A stretch of 25,448 bases of DNA from CAZEGC01 sp964511635 (GTDB lineage Bacteria > Patescibacteriota > Saccharimonadia > Saccharimonadales > Saccharimonadaceae). The position numbers were made by a program, and so were the translations under genes. Where the stretch lies: contig CAZEGC010000010.1 in the NCBI GenBank assembly GCA_964511635.1, forward strand, positions 1 through 25,448. Direction: 5' to 3'. Shown here piece after piece: positions 8,067 through 14,969 of the stretch. The notes under the pieces were generated by a model that was not told where the DNA came from, made no database searches, and saw only the letters and a list, made by a program, of their open reading frames with translations. Position 1 is the stretch's first letter, and every line of letters begins with the position of its first letter.

Positions 8067-9083
8067 TCATGCGAATTTCCTTAGGAATTTTAGTCTGCCT
8101 GACTCAAAGTACCGCAAATCTTCGATTCCGTATTTTAACATCACCAGCCGCTCCACACCGCCGCCCCAGGCAAAGCCACGATACTTAGCTGGATCAATCC
8201 CGGCCGCTGATAAAACATTCGGATGGATCATGCCGCAACCCAACATCTCTAGCCATTCGCCAGGCTTTCCACCTAAACTAGCGGGTTTTTCAATCGCAAA
8301 CTCTAGCCCGGGCTCGACGAATGGAAAGTACGCTGGCTGAGTTTTAATGCGCAATTCCTGGGAGTAGTATGCTTCAAAAAAGCCTCGAAGCATACCCAGC
8401 ATATCCCCGAGTGTTGCGTCCTGACTCACATACACACCTTCGCATTGATAAAACGTATGTTCATGGGTCGCATCAACATCTTCGTTTCGAAATACACGCC
8501 CGTAACTAATGCTTGCAATGTGCCCACCACGCGCGAGCGCATCATTGCCAGCGCGTAAGATACGGTTTTGCATCGTGCTGGTATGGGCTGGTGGAATAAA
8601 GCCCTCTTCGGTACGAAACGTGTCATAACCATCCCTTGCTGGGTGGTTTTCTGGGAAATTAAGAGCGCCAAACATATTCCAATCATCATCGATTTGACGT
8701 GATTCATGGGCCTCGAACCCCATTCTAGTAAATATGTCGATAATCACCCCGAGTTCTGTGGTCAGCGGGTGCTGCGTGCCATTTTCAGTAGGTAGTAAGC
8801 TTGGCCGATCATCAGTAGATATGTTCACGTCCCAGGGCGCAGTAATGTCAATTGGCTCTACCGAATTATCCTCGAGTTCGGCTTCGCGCCCTTCAACTGC
8901 CGATTCTAGCTCTAACTTCAACTGATTGACGGATTGACCAAATGACTTTCGCTCAGCCGGGTCTAGTCCAGGAATTTCGGCATATAGCTGCTTTATTTCT
9001 GGCGCTTTTAAAAATTGCCGCGGCTCCTGGCTATTGGCAATTTGCGTTAGCAGTAAAGTTCGGATCGAGGAAATATCACTCAT
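8067..9083 (-). CDS. pheS: Phenylalanyl-tRNA synthetase alpha subunit
   Basis: 338 residues, normal length. The N-terminal coiled-coil arm (about 1-85) is followed by the class II catalytic core: HPLTTELGVIIDIFTRMGF near the start, DTFRTEEGFIPPAHTS, motif 2 RVFRNEDVDATHEHTFYQ and motif 3 GGGVERLVMLKYGI. It activates phenylalanine and transfers it to tRNA-Phe with PheT. A TATAAT hexamer ends 10 nt before the ATG, so the message would be essentially leaderless. First gene of the pheS-pheT unit. Confidence 0.97.
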   Translation of the reverse strand: MSDISSIRTLLLTQIANSQEPRQFLKAPEIKQLYAEIPGLDPAERKSFGQSVNQLKLELESAVEGREAELEDNSVEPIDITAPWDVNISTDDRPSLLPTENGTQHPLTTELGVIIDIFTRMGFEAHESRQIDDDWNMFGALNFPENHPARDGYDTFRTEEGFIPPAHTSTMQNRILRAGNDALARGGHIASISYGRVFRNEDVDATHEHTFYQCEGVYVSQDATLGDMLGMLRGFFEAYYSQELRIKTQPAYFPFVEPGLEFAIEKPASLGGKPGEWLEMLGCGMIHPNVLSAAGIDPAKYRGFAWGGGVERLVMLKYGIEDLRYFESGRLKFLRKFA

Positions 9084-9093
9084 ACTTAGTTAC

Positions 9094-9099
9094 ATTATA
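9094..9099 (-). promoter_or_regulatory. -10 element of pheS-pheT
   Basis: Perfect TATAAT on the minus strand, ending 10 nt upstream of the pheS ATG (9083). Initiation would fall 3-4 nt before the start codon. No attenuator, T-box or leader peptide fits in so short a space. Confidence 0.5.
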
Positions 9100-9136
9100 C
9101 ATACCCTGGTAGCTATTAGCTCGCTGTTTTAGCAAT

Positions 9137-9373
9137 CTAGCTAATTATAATTAGCCAAACTAATGCTCCAACAGCTCCTAGAATTACCAAAGTCCATAGC
9201 CACGCCAGCGGAGTTGTCTGCTTTAGGTCCTTTACGTAACTAGAATCTTCCACCCCATCTGGGCGGTCAGATGCTCCAGCGCCAGACTCACGTCTAGCCT
9301 TGTCCTGCAAATGCGAGGCTAAATTTTCCTGCAATTTAGATCGTTGTTCGTCCTGTCGTACATGTAATGCCAT
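9137..9373 (-). CDS. Small tail-anchored membrane protein, function unknown
   Basis: 78 residues starting MALHVRQDEQ. The first 50 residues are charged and hydrophilic with helical potential (Gln, Glu and Lys rich), followed by one hydrophobic C-terminal segment (about 58-77, LAWLWTLVILGAVGALVWLI). That arrangement fits a protein with a cytosolic head and C-terminal anchor. The frame continues upstream past 9373, but that part mirrors the aquaporin gene. This start is supported by a TGTTATAAT extended -10 whose hexamer ends exactly 6 nt before the ATG. It is divergent from the aquaporin-like gene. I do not recognise the family. Confidence 0.7.
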   Translation of the reverse strand: MALHVRQDEQRSKLQENLASHLQDKARRESGAGASDRPDGVEDSSYVKDLKQTTPLAWLWTLVILGAVGALVWLIIIS

Positions 9374-9379
9374 ATTTAC

Positions 9380-9388
9380 ATTATAACA
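9380..9388 (-). promoter_or_regulatory. Extended -10 of the 78-residue protein gene
   Basis: The minus strand reads TGTTATAAT, ending 6 nt before the ATG at 9373, so the predicted transcription start is the A of the ATG. A TTAACC sequence 18 nt upstream could be the -35. It lies back to back with the aquaporin promoter. Confidence 0.6.
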
Positions 9389-9421
9389 CCGCATAAGCCT
9401 TGTGGTTAACGTAAAAAAGTA

Positions 9422-9430
9422 TGGTATACT
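9422..9430 (+). promoter_or_regulatory. Extended -10 promoter of the aquaporin-like gene
   Basis: TGGTATACT, with TTGTGG as a weak -35 (9400-9405). The leader it would produce contains the strong ribosome site at 9449-9456. Confidence 0.6.
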
Positions 9431-9448
9431 ACAGCTAATATTTTCTAT

Positions 9449-9456
9449 AAGGAGGG
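9449..9456 (+). promoter_or_regulatory. Strong Shine-Dalgarno site fixing the aquaporin start
   Basis: AAGGAGGG, 8 nt before the ATG at 9465. It decides against the in-frame upstream start at 9402, which would lie before the promoter's -10. Such a strong site stands out against the many leaderless genes nearby and suggests high expression. Confidence 0.85.
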
Positions 9457-9464
9457 ATATTAGC

Positions 9465-10304
9465 ATGGCAACCAAGAAACCGGCTTCGGCCAAAAAGGCT
9501 GTACGTCCAGCGACTACAAAAACCAAAGTAACTACTGTAAAGGCCAAAGCTCCAGTCAAGCAGCGCCTAGCAGCTCTAAAGTCAACTAATGACGACTTTA
9601 GCCTCGGCAGTGCTTCAGCGGTACCGGCTTTACTCGCTGAATTTGTAGGAACCTTTATCTTTGCCACTGCGCTTTTAGCTGGCCAGGGTAGCCAGACTGT
9701 AGCTCTATTTGCTCTAGCCGCGGTTGTGTTTGCAGTTGGACTCGCATCAGGTGCGCACGTTAACCCGGCAATAAGTATCGGTGCATGGATAGCACGCAAA
9801 ATATCTGGCATGCGAGCACTATTTTACGTACTAGCGCAACTACTAGGTGCTATGTTGGCACTTGTAGTTCTAAATGCCTTCGTTAATGCAGCGCCTGAAG
9901 TCAGTGAAGAGGCTGCGATGTTCGGCGCTACTGGCGTGCAGCTTTTCACCGCCGCAGAACTAACTGAAGGCCGCGAATGGCTAGTATTTGGAGCTGAAGC
10001 CTTAGGAGCTGCGATCTTTGGTTTCATATTTGCTAGCGTAATCTTGTTCCGAGACCTTACACGCTCTGCGCTCGCTATCGGGTTTGGATTTTTCGGGGCA
10101 CTAATCGTAGCGGGCTTTGCAGCAGGTGCAGTTGAAGCTACTGCAGTCCTAAATCCAGCTGTTGCTGTAGCGTACGAAGCTATTCAGTTTGACAACCTAA
10201 TGTCAGTCGTAGTCTACGCGCTGGCACCAGCAGTTGGCGCAGCTGTAGGCTTTGGACTATTTACTCTTATGCAGCCCCAGGCTAGCAGTAACGCTGTTAA
10301 GTAG
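9465..10304 (+). CDS. Aquaporin/MIP-family channel with basic N-terminal extension
   Basis: 279 residues. Residues 1-45 are a Lys/Ala/Thr-rich basic tail (MATKKPASAKKAVRPATTK and onward) resembling histone H1-like tails, followed by six membrane helices. Both half-helix NPA motifs are present: GAHVNPAIS and AVLNPAVAV. In most aquaporins and glyceroporins the second NPA is followed by Arg (NPAR), which makes the selectivity filter; here it is NPAV, so the pore is probably wider or differently selective. The basic tail is unusual for the family and may bind nucleic acid or anionic lipid heads (inference). It has its own promoter, a strong ribosome site and a terminator, so it is monocistronic. 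Confidence 0.9.
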   Translation: MATKKPASAKKAVRPATTKTKVTTVKAKAPVKQRLAALKSTNDDFSLGSASAVPALLAEFVGTFIFATALLAGQGSQTVALFALAAVVFAVGLASGAHVNPAISIGAWIARKISGMRALFYVLAQLLGAMLALVVLNAFVNAAPEVSEEAAMFGATGVQLFTAAELTEGREWLVFGAEALGAAIFGFIFASVILFRDLTRSALAIGFGFFGALIVAGFAAGAVEATAVLNPAVAVAYEAIQFDNLMSVVVYALAPAVGAAVGFGLFTLMQPQASSNAVK

Positions 10305-10339
10305 GAAGTTAGAAAAACCTACTTGACCCAGTGCAAACC

Positions 10340-10378
10340 AAAATCCCCTCTTTCGCTAGTGAAAGAGGGGATTTTATT
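10340..10378 (+). terminator. Bidirectional intrinsic terminator
   Basis: AAAATCCCCTCTTTC and GAAAGAGGGGATTTT form a perfect 15-bp stem with a GCTAGT loop, then a T-rich run. The A-rich 5' arm gives a U tract on the minus strand too, so it can serve both the aquaporin-like gene (plus) and rmuC (minus). Confidence 0.92.
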
Positions 10379-10399
10379 ATCCCCTTAACAGGGCTTTTA

Positions 10400-11476
10400 T
10401 TAGTCGTCGCTACTGGGTCGATCAATCAGTAGCGGATCAACGACCGACTTGCCATCGGTGATTTTAACGACGTCTTTATCAACTTTCGCGAGCTCCTTGT
10501 GTGCATTATTGTAATGTCCAACCGTTACACCTAGCGATGCGCCTACTTTCTGCATATAAAGCTCGAACTTTTCGATGTGTTTACCTAATTTACCAACCCG
10601 AACCTGAATATCTTTGGCCTGTTTTTCTATCTGCAGACTACGGAGCCCCTGAAGAACAGTTTGAAGATACGCCATAAAACTAGTTGGGCTGACAATAATG
10701 ACCCGCTTATCACGAAACGCATATTCAATTAGATCGCGCGAACTAGTATCAGTACCGACTTTATTTATAAGCAAATCATAATAAAGCGCCTCGCTAGGAA
10801 TAAACATAAATGCAAAATCCATTGTATTCTCGTCTGAACGAATATATTTACTAGTTTCATCAATACGAGCCTTTAGGTCTGACTTCACCTTCATTAGTAA
10901 ACGCTCTCGCTCGGCCTTATTGGCTACCTCTACCATTCGGTTGTAGTTTTCTAGGCTAAACTTGCTATCAATTGGTAGCACCAGGCCTTTTTCTAGGAAT
11001 ATAACTGCGTCAACAATATCACCGTCCTTGAATTTATACTGCATTTTAAATTGGCCAGTTGGAAGTACATTCTCAAGCACGGTTTGCAGATAATACTCGC
11101 CGAAAACTCCCCGCTGCTTAGGATTTGAAAGTACGTTCTGCAGAGTTTTAAGTTCGTCAGCTACGTCAACAACTCGGCGGTTGGTCTCATCCAGTTTAGT
11201 TAACCGCTGCGATACGTCCGCCACTAATTTGGCGCTTTGGCTAAGCTGTTTTTGCATGGACGACTGCATAGTAGTGTTGTTCTTTTCAAGCGTTTCGCTC
11301 ATTGCGTGCCTCAGCTCTGCCACACTTCTAGCTAGCTCTGTCATGTCAGATTTTAAAAACTGTGTCGTGCTTTCGTTTTTTAGTTCACGAAGTCGATTAT
11401 TTAAAATAACCACAACAACCATAAATCCAATAATAATTACGAAAAACAAAATAAATGTAAGGGTAAGCTGATTCAT
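10400..11476 (-). CDS. rmuC: RmuC-family DNA recombination protein
   Basis: From ATG 11476 the product is 358 residues (the frame extends five codons upstream). One N-terminal membrane helix (about 4-26) is followed by a long coiled coil (about 30-120), then the nuclease-like RmuC core, with LPTGQFKMQYKFKDGDIVDA and GLVLPIDSKFSLENY. RmuC proteins limit inversions and rearrangements at repeats in E. coli; biochemical activity is presumed endonuclease. A TATACT hexamer ends exactly 6 nt before ATG 11476, so a leaderless mRNA is likely and the more upstream start at 11491 would be excluded. It lies 15 nt from the upstream membrane-protein gene on the same strand. Confidence 0.88.
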   Translation of the reverse strand: MNQLTLTFILFFVIIIGFMVVVVILNNRLRELKNESTTQFLKSDMTELARSVAELRHAMSETLEKNNTTMQSSMQKQLSQSAKLVADVSQRLTKLDETNRRVVDVADELKTLQNVLSNPKQRGVFGEYYLQTVLENVLPTGQFKMQYKFKDGDIVDAVIFLEKGLVLPIDSKFSLENYNRMVEVANKAERERLLMKVKSDLKARIDETSKYIRSDENTMDFAFMFIPSEALYYDLLINKVGTDTSSRDLIEYAFRDKRVIIVSPTSFMAYLQTVLQGLRSLQIEKQAKDIQVRVGKLGKHIEKFELYMQKVGASLGVTVGHYNNAHKELAKVDKDVVKITDGKSVVDPLLIDRPSSDD

Positions 11477-11482
11477 AACACC

Positions 11483-11488
11483 AGTATA
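11483..11488 (-). promoter_or_regulatory. -10 element of rmuC
   Basis: TATACT on the minus strand ending 6 nt before ATG 11476. It sits in the 15-nt gap between two same-strand genes, so rmuC probably has a promoter of its own in addition to any read-through. Confidence 0.5.
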
Positions 11489-11491
11489 CAC

Positions 11492-11980
11492 TTAGATTAT
11501 AGGCAAGACACGCGCCAAGATGACAACTGCTAAAATCACACCAAGCGAAACTATAAAGTTATTGATTCGCGCCAGCCATGAAAAAGCACCGTACGCCACC
11601 CCGAACAACAAAGCACTAATTATAGCTGATGTGTACCACGCTAGTCCCCCTAGCCAGCCGCCAAGCCCCCACAGGCTTATAATGGTAGCAATTATAATCA
11701 GTAGCGCCCGGTAAGCCCCAGCCTTGACGAGACCAAATAAACCCCCGACGCTAGCAAAGACAAGTGCAATATTTCCCGAAACACCAGGTAAACGTCCGCA
11801 AAAACTAGTCAGTTCACCGCCACAAAACAGCGGACTGATAATAAACTCAGAAATGACAAAAGCCAGTACATATGCCCCTAGTCCGGTGGTTGCTCCGACC
11901 ATAACTATCGGCACAAGCTTTTTTAGTGAAACGTCAATCTCACTTTCATGCTTTGTGTCTGGTGCGTAAAAATCTGCCAC
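11492..11980 (-). CDS. Polytopic membrane protein, function unknown
   Basis: 162 residues from a GTG start. A short hydrophilic N terminus (MADFYAPDTKHESEIDVSLK) is followed by about five hydrophobic segments (roughly 24-48, 68-86, 90-108, 112-133, 140-160). Two cysteines sit in a probable extracytoplasmic loop (LFCGGELTSFCGR). The protein is Gly- and Ala-rich in its helices, as small membrane bundles are. No family is recognised. It precedes rmuC on the same strand. Confidence 0.75.
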   Translation of the reverse strand: MADFYAPDTKHESEIDVSLKKLVPIVMVGATTGLGAYVLAFVISEFIISPLFCGGELTSFCGRLPGVSGNIALVFASVGGLFGLVKAGAYRALLIIIATIISLWGLGGWLGGLAWYTSAIISALLFGVAYGAFSWLARINNFIVSLGVILAVVILARVLPII

Positions 11981-12028
11981 TAAATACCTACTTTATATTA
12001 TTTTAGAATATATTTTACAGGTAATTTG

Positions 12029-12526
12029 CTATTTGTGCAAATTCCGTTTATCACTTTCATCCTGCTGTCTTGGTTGCCAGTACCAAAGACCGCCGACTAG
12101 CGCAAAAAACATTCCACCCACTACATCTAGCACCGTATGCACATATGCCATCACTCGCCCACCAGCCATTAGAACCGTCAGCACTGCCAGTAGTACCGCC
12201 AGGTTCTTGCGACGTGCTTCCATAAAAACTGCTAGTGTTATAACCGAACCTAACAACACATGATCAGACGGAAAGCCGTGATTTGACATAAACGACGCAC
12301 CAGCCTCTACCCCTAAAAGCTCAAAAGGCCGAGCCTCCGCCGGCTGAAAAATAACTGAAACTAATTTAGCTATTAGCAGTGCACTCAGGCCCGCCATCAA
12401 TATTCGGCAATACGCCGCGTAGCGCTGCTGCTTAGCTACGTCCAGCACTAGCGCCAGCGCACCAATAACTATAATGGCGTACATCAACCCATCGGCAATA
12501 AAGCGTACAACTTCTGCGTAAAACAT
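12029..12526 (-). CDS. PAP2-superfamily membrane phosphatase with divergent first motif
   Basis: 165 residues with about five membrane segments. PAP2 enzymes remove phosphate from lipids such as undecaprenyl pyrophosphate or phosphatidate. Motif 2 is present as SNHGFPSDH (PSDH instead of the common PSGH) and motif 3 as GRVMAYVHTVLD, preserving the R-x5-H-x3-D core. Motif 1 (K-x6-RP) is degraded: ARPF is present but the Lys at the expected distance is Ile. Activity may be altered. A TATAAT (12537-12542) ends 10 nt before the ATG. A second PAP2 gene, with all motifs intact, lies at 20010-20534. Confidence 0.82.
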   Translation of the reverse strand: MFYAEVVRFIADGLMYAIIVIGALALVLDVAKQQRYAAYCRILMAGLSALLIAKLVSVIFQPAEARPFELLGVEAGASFMSNHGFPSDHVLLGSVITLAVFMEARRKNLAVLLAVLTVLMAGGRVMAYVHTVLDVVGGMFFALVGGLWYWQPRQQDESDKRNLHK

Positions 12527-12536
12527 TCTGGATTCT

Positions 12537-12542
12537 ATTATA
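12537..12542 (-). promoter_or_regulatory. -10 element of the divergent PAP2 gene
   Basis: TATAAT on the minus strand, ending 10 nt before the ATG at 12526, giving a near-leaderless mRNA. Confidence 0.45.
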
Positions 12543-12694
12543 GTCTATTTATCTGGGAATCAATTAGCAATTAGTAATTAGCCACAAGGCCCTACTCATG
12601 CTTCCATGGGATCTAAGTTCATGCCCATAACATCGCCACCGGAGCTATACATAACCATACATAGCGGTCGAAAAAAGCCCTATAAAGCTGCGGC

Positions 12695-13945
12695 CTAGCT
12701 AGCCACGCACCTCACAGCAGAACTAGCGCTCTTGTCGCCGTAAGTAGTTAATCCAACGAATGAGCTATCAAAGTACATATCGTAGGCATAAGCTGAGTTC
12801 TGCGTAGAAGACCAGTAAAATCCATAGTCGCCATGACCACTAAATCCATTTTCCCAATAACCACCCCTTTGCGCCAACCAGTTACTTCGCAGCCCCGCAT
12901 CAGTATTAGTAGCCCCGCTATTGACGGCGCTGTTTAAAGCAGTAAACTCACCACCACTACCGCCTGTCGGCAACCGCCACCCAGCTGGACATACGGTTAC
13001 GTTAGGATTCGGAGCTGGAGTGGCGGCGCTAAGGCAAGCAGCAGTTCCAGCCTGTCCGCCCATAGCACCGCACCAGTTGTATAGATAGCCATATTGACCG
13101 GTGCCGTTGGTTGAAGTAGATGGGTTGTTGGGCTCGGTAGTGAAGCTGGTAGTGCTTGGTACTACATAGTAACGGGGTGTGGTGTAGGTTGTTGAGCTAC
13201 CAGTACCATTAGTAAGACTCTTAGTATCATTATGTGTATTAGTACCGCCACCCGCATATGCTAAGTTAGTAAGCATCCAGCACTTACCATCAGCTAATTC
13301 CTGCACCCAGTAGGTATGGTTGTCTCTAGCGTCAACTGCTCTAGTACGTTCAGTTGGGCAGTTAGCGCTAGTGATTTGTTGGATGTGGACACCGTCAGCT
13401 ATTGTGGGGGTGCCACTACCACCCCCTAGATCATCGGACAGGTCGATTCGCGAAAGCCGCCGACTAGTGATTTCCATCCATTCACCGGTTGCCTCCAGTC
13501 TATACGACAAGGTAAAGTAGTCGCACCCACCGTCCGTATCGTTAGTGCATATGGTGGCATTATTTTCACGTGTTCCCACGTAAACCAATATATCGTCACT
13601 TGATTGACTGGTGCGTATTGCATTCGTCACGCCACTTGATGAATTCGGCATGACCAGATCATCTTTACTAATACCTAGCCTGCCAGCCACTACTTCGCCG
13701 GTGTTACCGCTACGCGCTCCGTCAAGCATTGGCATTGACGGGTAATCGCCATGGGTGCTGTAGTATTTTTCTAGCGCTTCGGCAATTATTTCCGCACGGG
13801 CTGTACGCTGGTCATCCCTGGCTCCGACATTCCTACCCCTAAACGACACGACAGTTATGGATAGTAGAATGCTCAAAACTACAATAACGACTAGGACTTC
13901 TACTATCGTAAATGCGCGCCTATGACTGAAGGTAGTTGTTTTCAT
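12695..13945 (-). CDS. Pilin-like surface protein with FISUMP/lectin-like C-terminal domain
   Basis: 416 residues. A prepilin leader (MKTTTFSHRRA) ends before FTIVEVLVVIVV, with Glu at mature position 5 and one membrane helix; Ala replaces the usual Gly before the cleavage site. Residues 45-70 (ARAEIIAEALEKYYSTHGDYPS) continue the pilin stalk helix. From about residue 190 comes a FISUMP-type domain (Fibrobacter succinogenes major paralogous family, C-type-lectin-like): HTYWVQELADGKCWMLTNL, YNWCGAMGG, CPAGWRLPTGG, YWSSTQNSAYAYDMYFD, ending VRCVAS. It would display a binding domain on a pilus, probably a minor pilin or tip adhesin. The C-terminal coding DNA has ordinary A content, unlike the related gene at the right edge. 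TGCTATGAT ends 10 nt before the ATG. Confidence 0.88.
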   Translation of the reverse strand: MKTTTFSHRRAFTIVEVLVVIVVLSILLSITVVSFRGRNVGARDDQRTARAEIIAEALEKYYSTHGDYPSMPMLDGARSGNTGEVVAGRLGISKDDLVMPNSSSGVTNAIRTSQSSDDILVYVGTRENNATICTNDTDGGCDYFTLSYRLEATGEWMEITSRRLSRIDLSDDLGGGSGTPTIADGVHIQQITSANCPTERTRAVDARDNHTYWVQELADGKCWMLTNLAYAGGGTNTHNDTKSLTNGTGSSTTYTTPRYYVVPSTTSFTTEPNNPSTSTNGTGQYGYLYNWCGAMGGQAGTAACLSAATPAPNPNVTVCPAGWRLPTGGSGGEFTALNSAVNSGATNTDAGLRSNWLAQRGGYWENGFSGHGDYGFYWSSTQNSAYAYDMYFDSSFVGLTTYGDKSASSAVRCVAS

Positions 13946-13955
13946 TTATACCCAA

Positions 13956-13964
13956 ATCATAGCA
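13956..13964 (-). promoter_or_regulatory. Extended -10 of the pilin-FISUMP gene
   Basis: TGCTATGAT on the minus strand, the same nine bases as before the genes at 1461 and 21411. It ends 10 nt before the ATG at 13945. Confidence 0.5.
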
Positions 13965-13990
13965 CGAGCGTTTCTATACGTGCAATGTAA

Positions 13991-14842
13991 TTACTTGGAA
14001 CTGGTGCGAACAACTATTTGAGGTAATTGAATTTCAATATTATTTTCATCAAAAGCCTTTTTGATGCGCATACGAAAATCTCCAGCTATTGCCCACTGCT
14101 GGGCTGGCTGAACCTTGCCAAAACATTTGATAACTATGGCTGATTCCGCAAAATCATTGACGCGCAGGAACGTGATTGGTTCGATAATTGATGCTTGCCA
14201 AGTTTTATCTTGTGACTGCTGACGACCAACATCATTAATGACCTTTTGAACTTTATCTAAGTCCGTATCGTAGCTAACATTAAGGTCGATATTAATCTGA
14301 GCGAACTTGAACGATAAGTTTGTCACTACACTACTTTCACCATTCCTGACAATATGCATATTGCCATCTAGATCACGCAGGCGCGTTATCCGAATAGTAA
14401 TGTCTTCGACAATGCCCGATATTTCAGCCCCTCCAGCGTGAAGGGTCACGATATCGCCAACTCGGTACTGGTTTTCTGCGATTATGAATATACCAGCCAG
14501 GATGTCTTTGATTGCATTCTGGGCACCGAAACCAACTAGCACTCCGACTAGCCCCGCCCCAGTGGCAAGTGCTGCAATGTTTACGTCTAGCCTATGGAGT
14601 ATGGCGAGGGCTGCTCCCAGCCATAGCACGACAGCTATAGCTGCATCAAATATTCCGAATAACGTTTCAGTGCGCTTTCTTTTTTCGATTTTAGATTCAA
14701 ATTTATGCGACGCCATAATACGCTTAATAACACCGCGCAGCAATAGTCGTAGAATAATTTGAGCCAGCAGTGTGAAAATAAGTATTAATGCAATTTGGGT
14801 GAAAACGTTATCCAGTAATGCTTCGATATATTTGACGTCCAT
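13991..14842 (-). CDS. mscS: MscS-family mechanosensitive channel
   Basis: 283 residues. Three membrane helices: about 15-40, 63-85, and the pore-lining third helix about 90-125, with the Gly/Ala-rich GLVGVLVGFGAQNAIKDILA and then IIAENQYRVGD, the classical MscS signature. The beta domain (GGAEISGIVEDITIRITRLRD) and an alpha/beta C-terminal domain follow. The channel opens under membrane tension to release solutes on osmotic downshock. No added regulatory domain is seen. Osmotic function matches the aquaporin-like channel in the same window, but they are not co-transcribed. Confidence 0.93.
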   Translation of the reverse strand: MDVKYIEALLDNVFTQIALILIFTLLAQIILRLLLRGVIKRIMASHKFESKIEKRKRTETLFGIFDAAIAVVLWLGAALAILHRLDVNIAALATGAGLVGVLVGFGAQNAIKDILAGIFIIAENQYRVGDIVTLHAGGAEISGIVEDITIRITRLRDLDGNMHIVRNGESSVVTNLSFKFAQINIDLNVSYDTDLDKVQKVINDVGRQQSQDKTWQASIIEPITFLRVNDFAESAIVIKCFGKVQPAQQWAIAGDFRMRIKKAFDENNIEIQLPQIVVRTSSK

Positions 14843-14851
14843 ATTACTTTA

Positions 14852-14868
14852 GCTTAGCGAAACTAAGC
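14852..14868 (-). promoter_or_regulatory. Small hairpin just upstream of mscS
   Basis: GCTTAG and CTAAGC pair around a CGAAA loop, 10 nt before the mscS ATG. It might lie in the 5' leader and affect translation, or be an operator; no consensus is recognised. Confidence 0.3.
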
Positions 14869-14969
14869 GCAAGTTACAAATTGAACCTACAATCAAAGAC
14901 TAGCATGAGACTAGCGTAAGTGAAATATCCACGGACATTAATTACAAACTAAACCTAGCTAGGCTAACA

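Noticed and set aside
9402..9464. Upstream in-frame extension of the aquaporin-like protein from 9402
   Set aside because: It would start before the TGGTATACT promoter, and the AAGGAGGG site points to ATG 9465.
9374..9811. Long minus-strand frame covering the aquaporin N-terminal region
   Set aside because: Its upstream part is the reverse-strand shadow of a Lys/Ala-rich coding region. Only the part from 9373 down has its own promoter and sensible protein features.
12561..12581. Three tandem copies of a 7-mer ending AATTAG
   Set aside because: Short, AT-rich and inside a 168-nt gap without other structure; probably chance.
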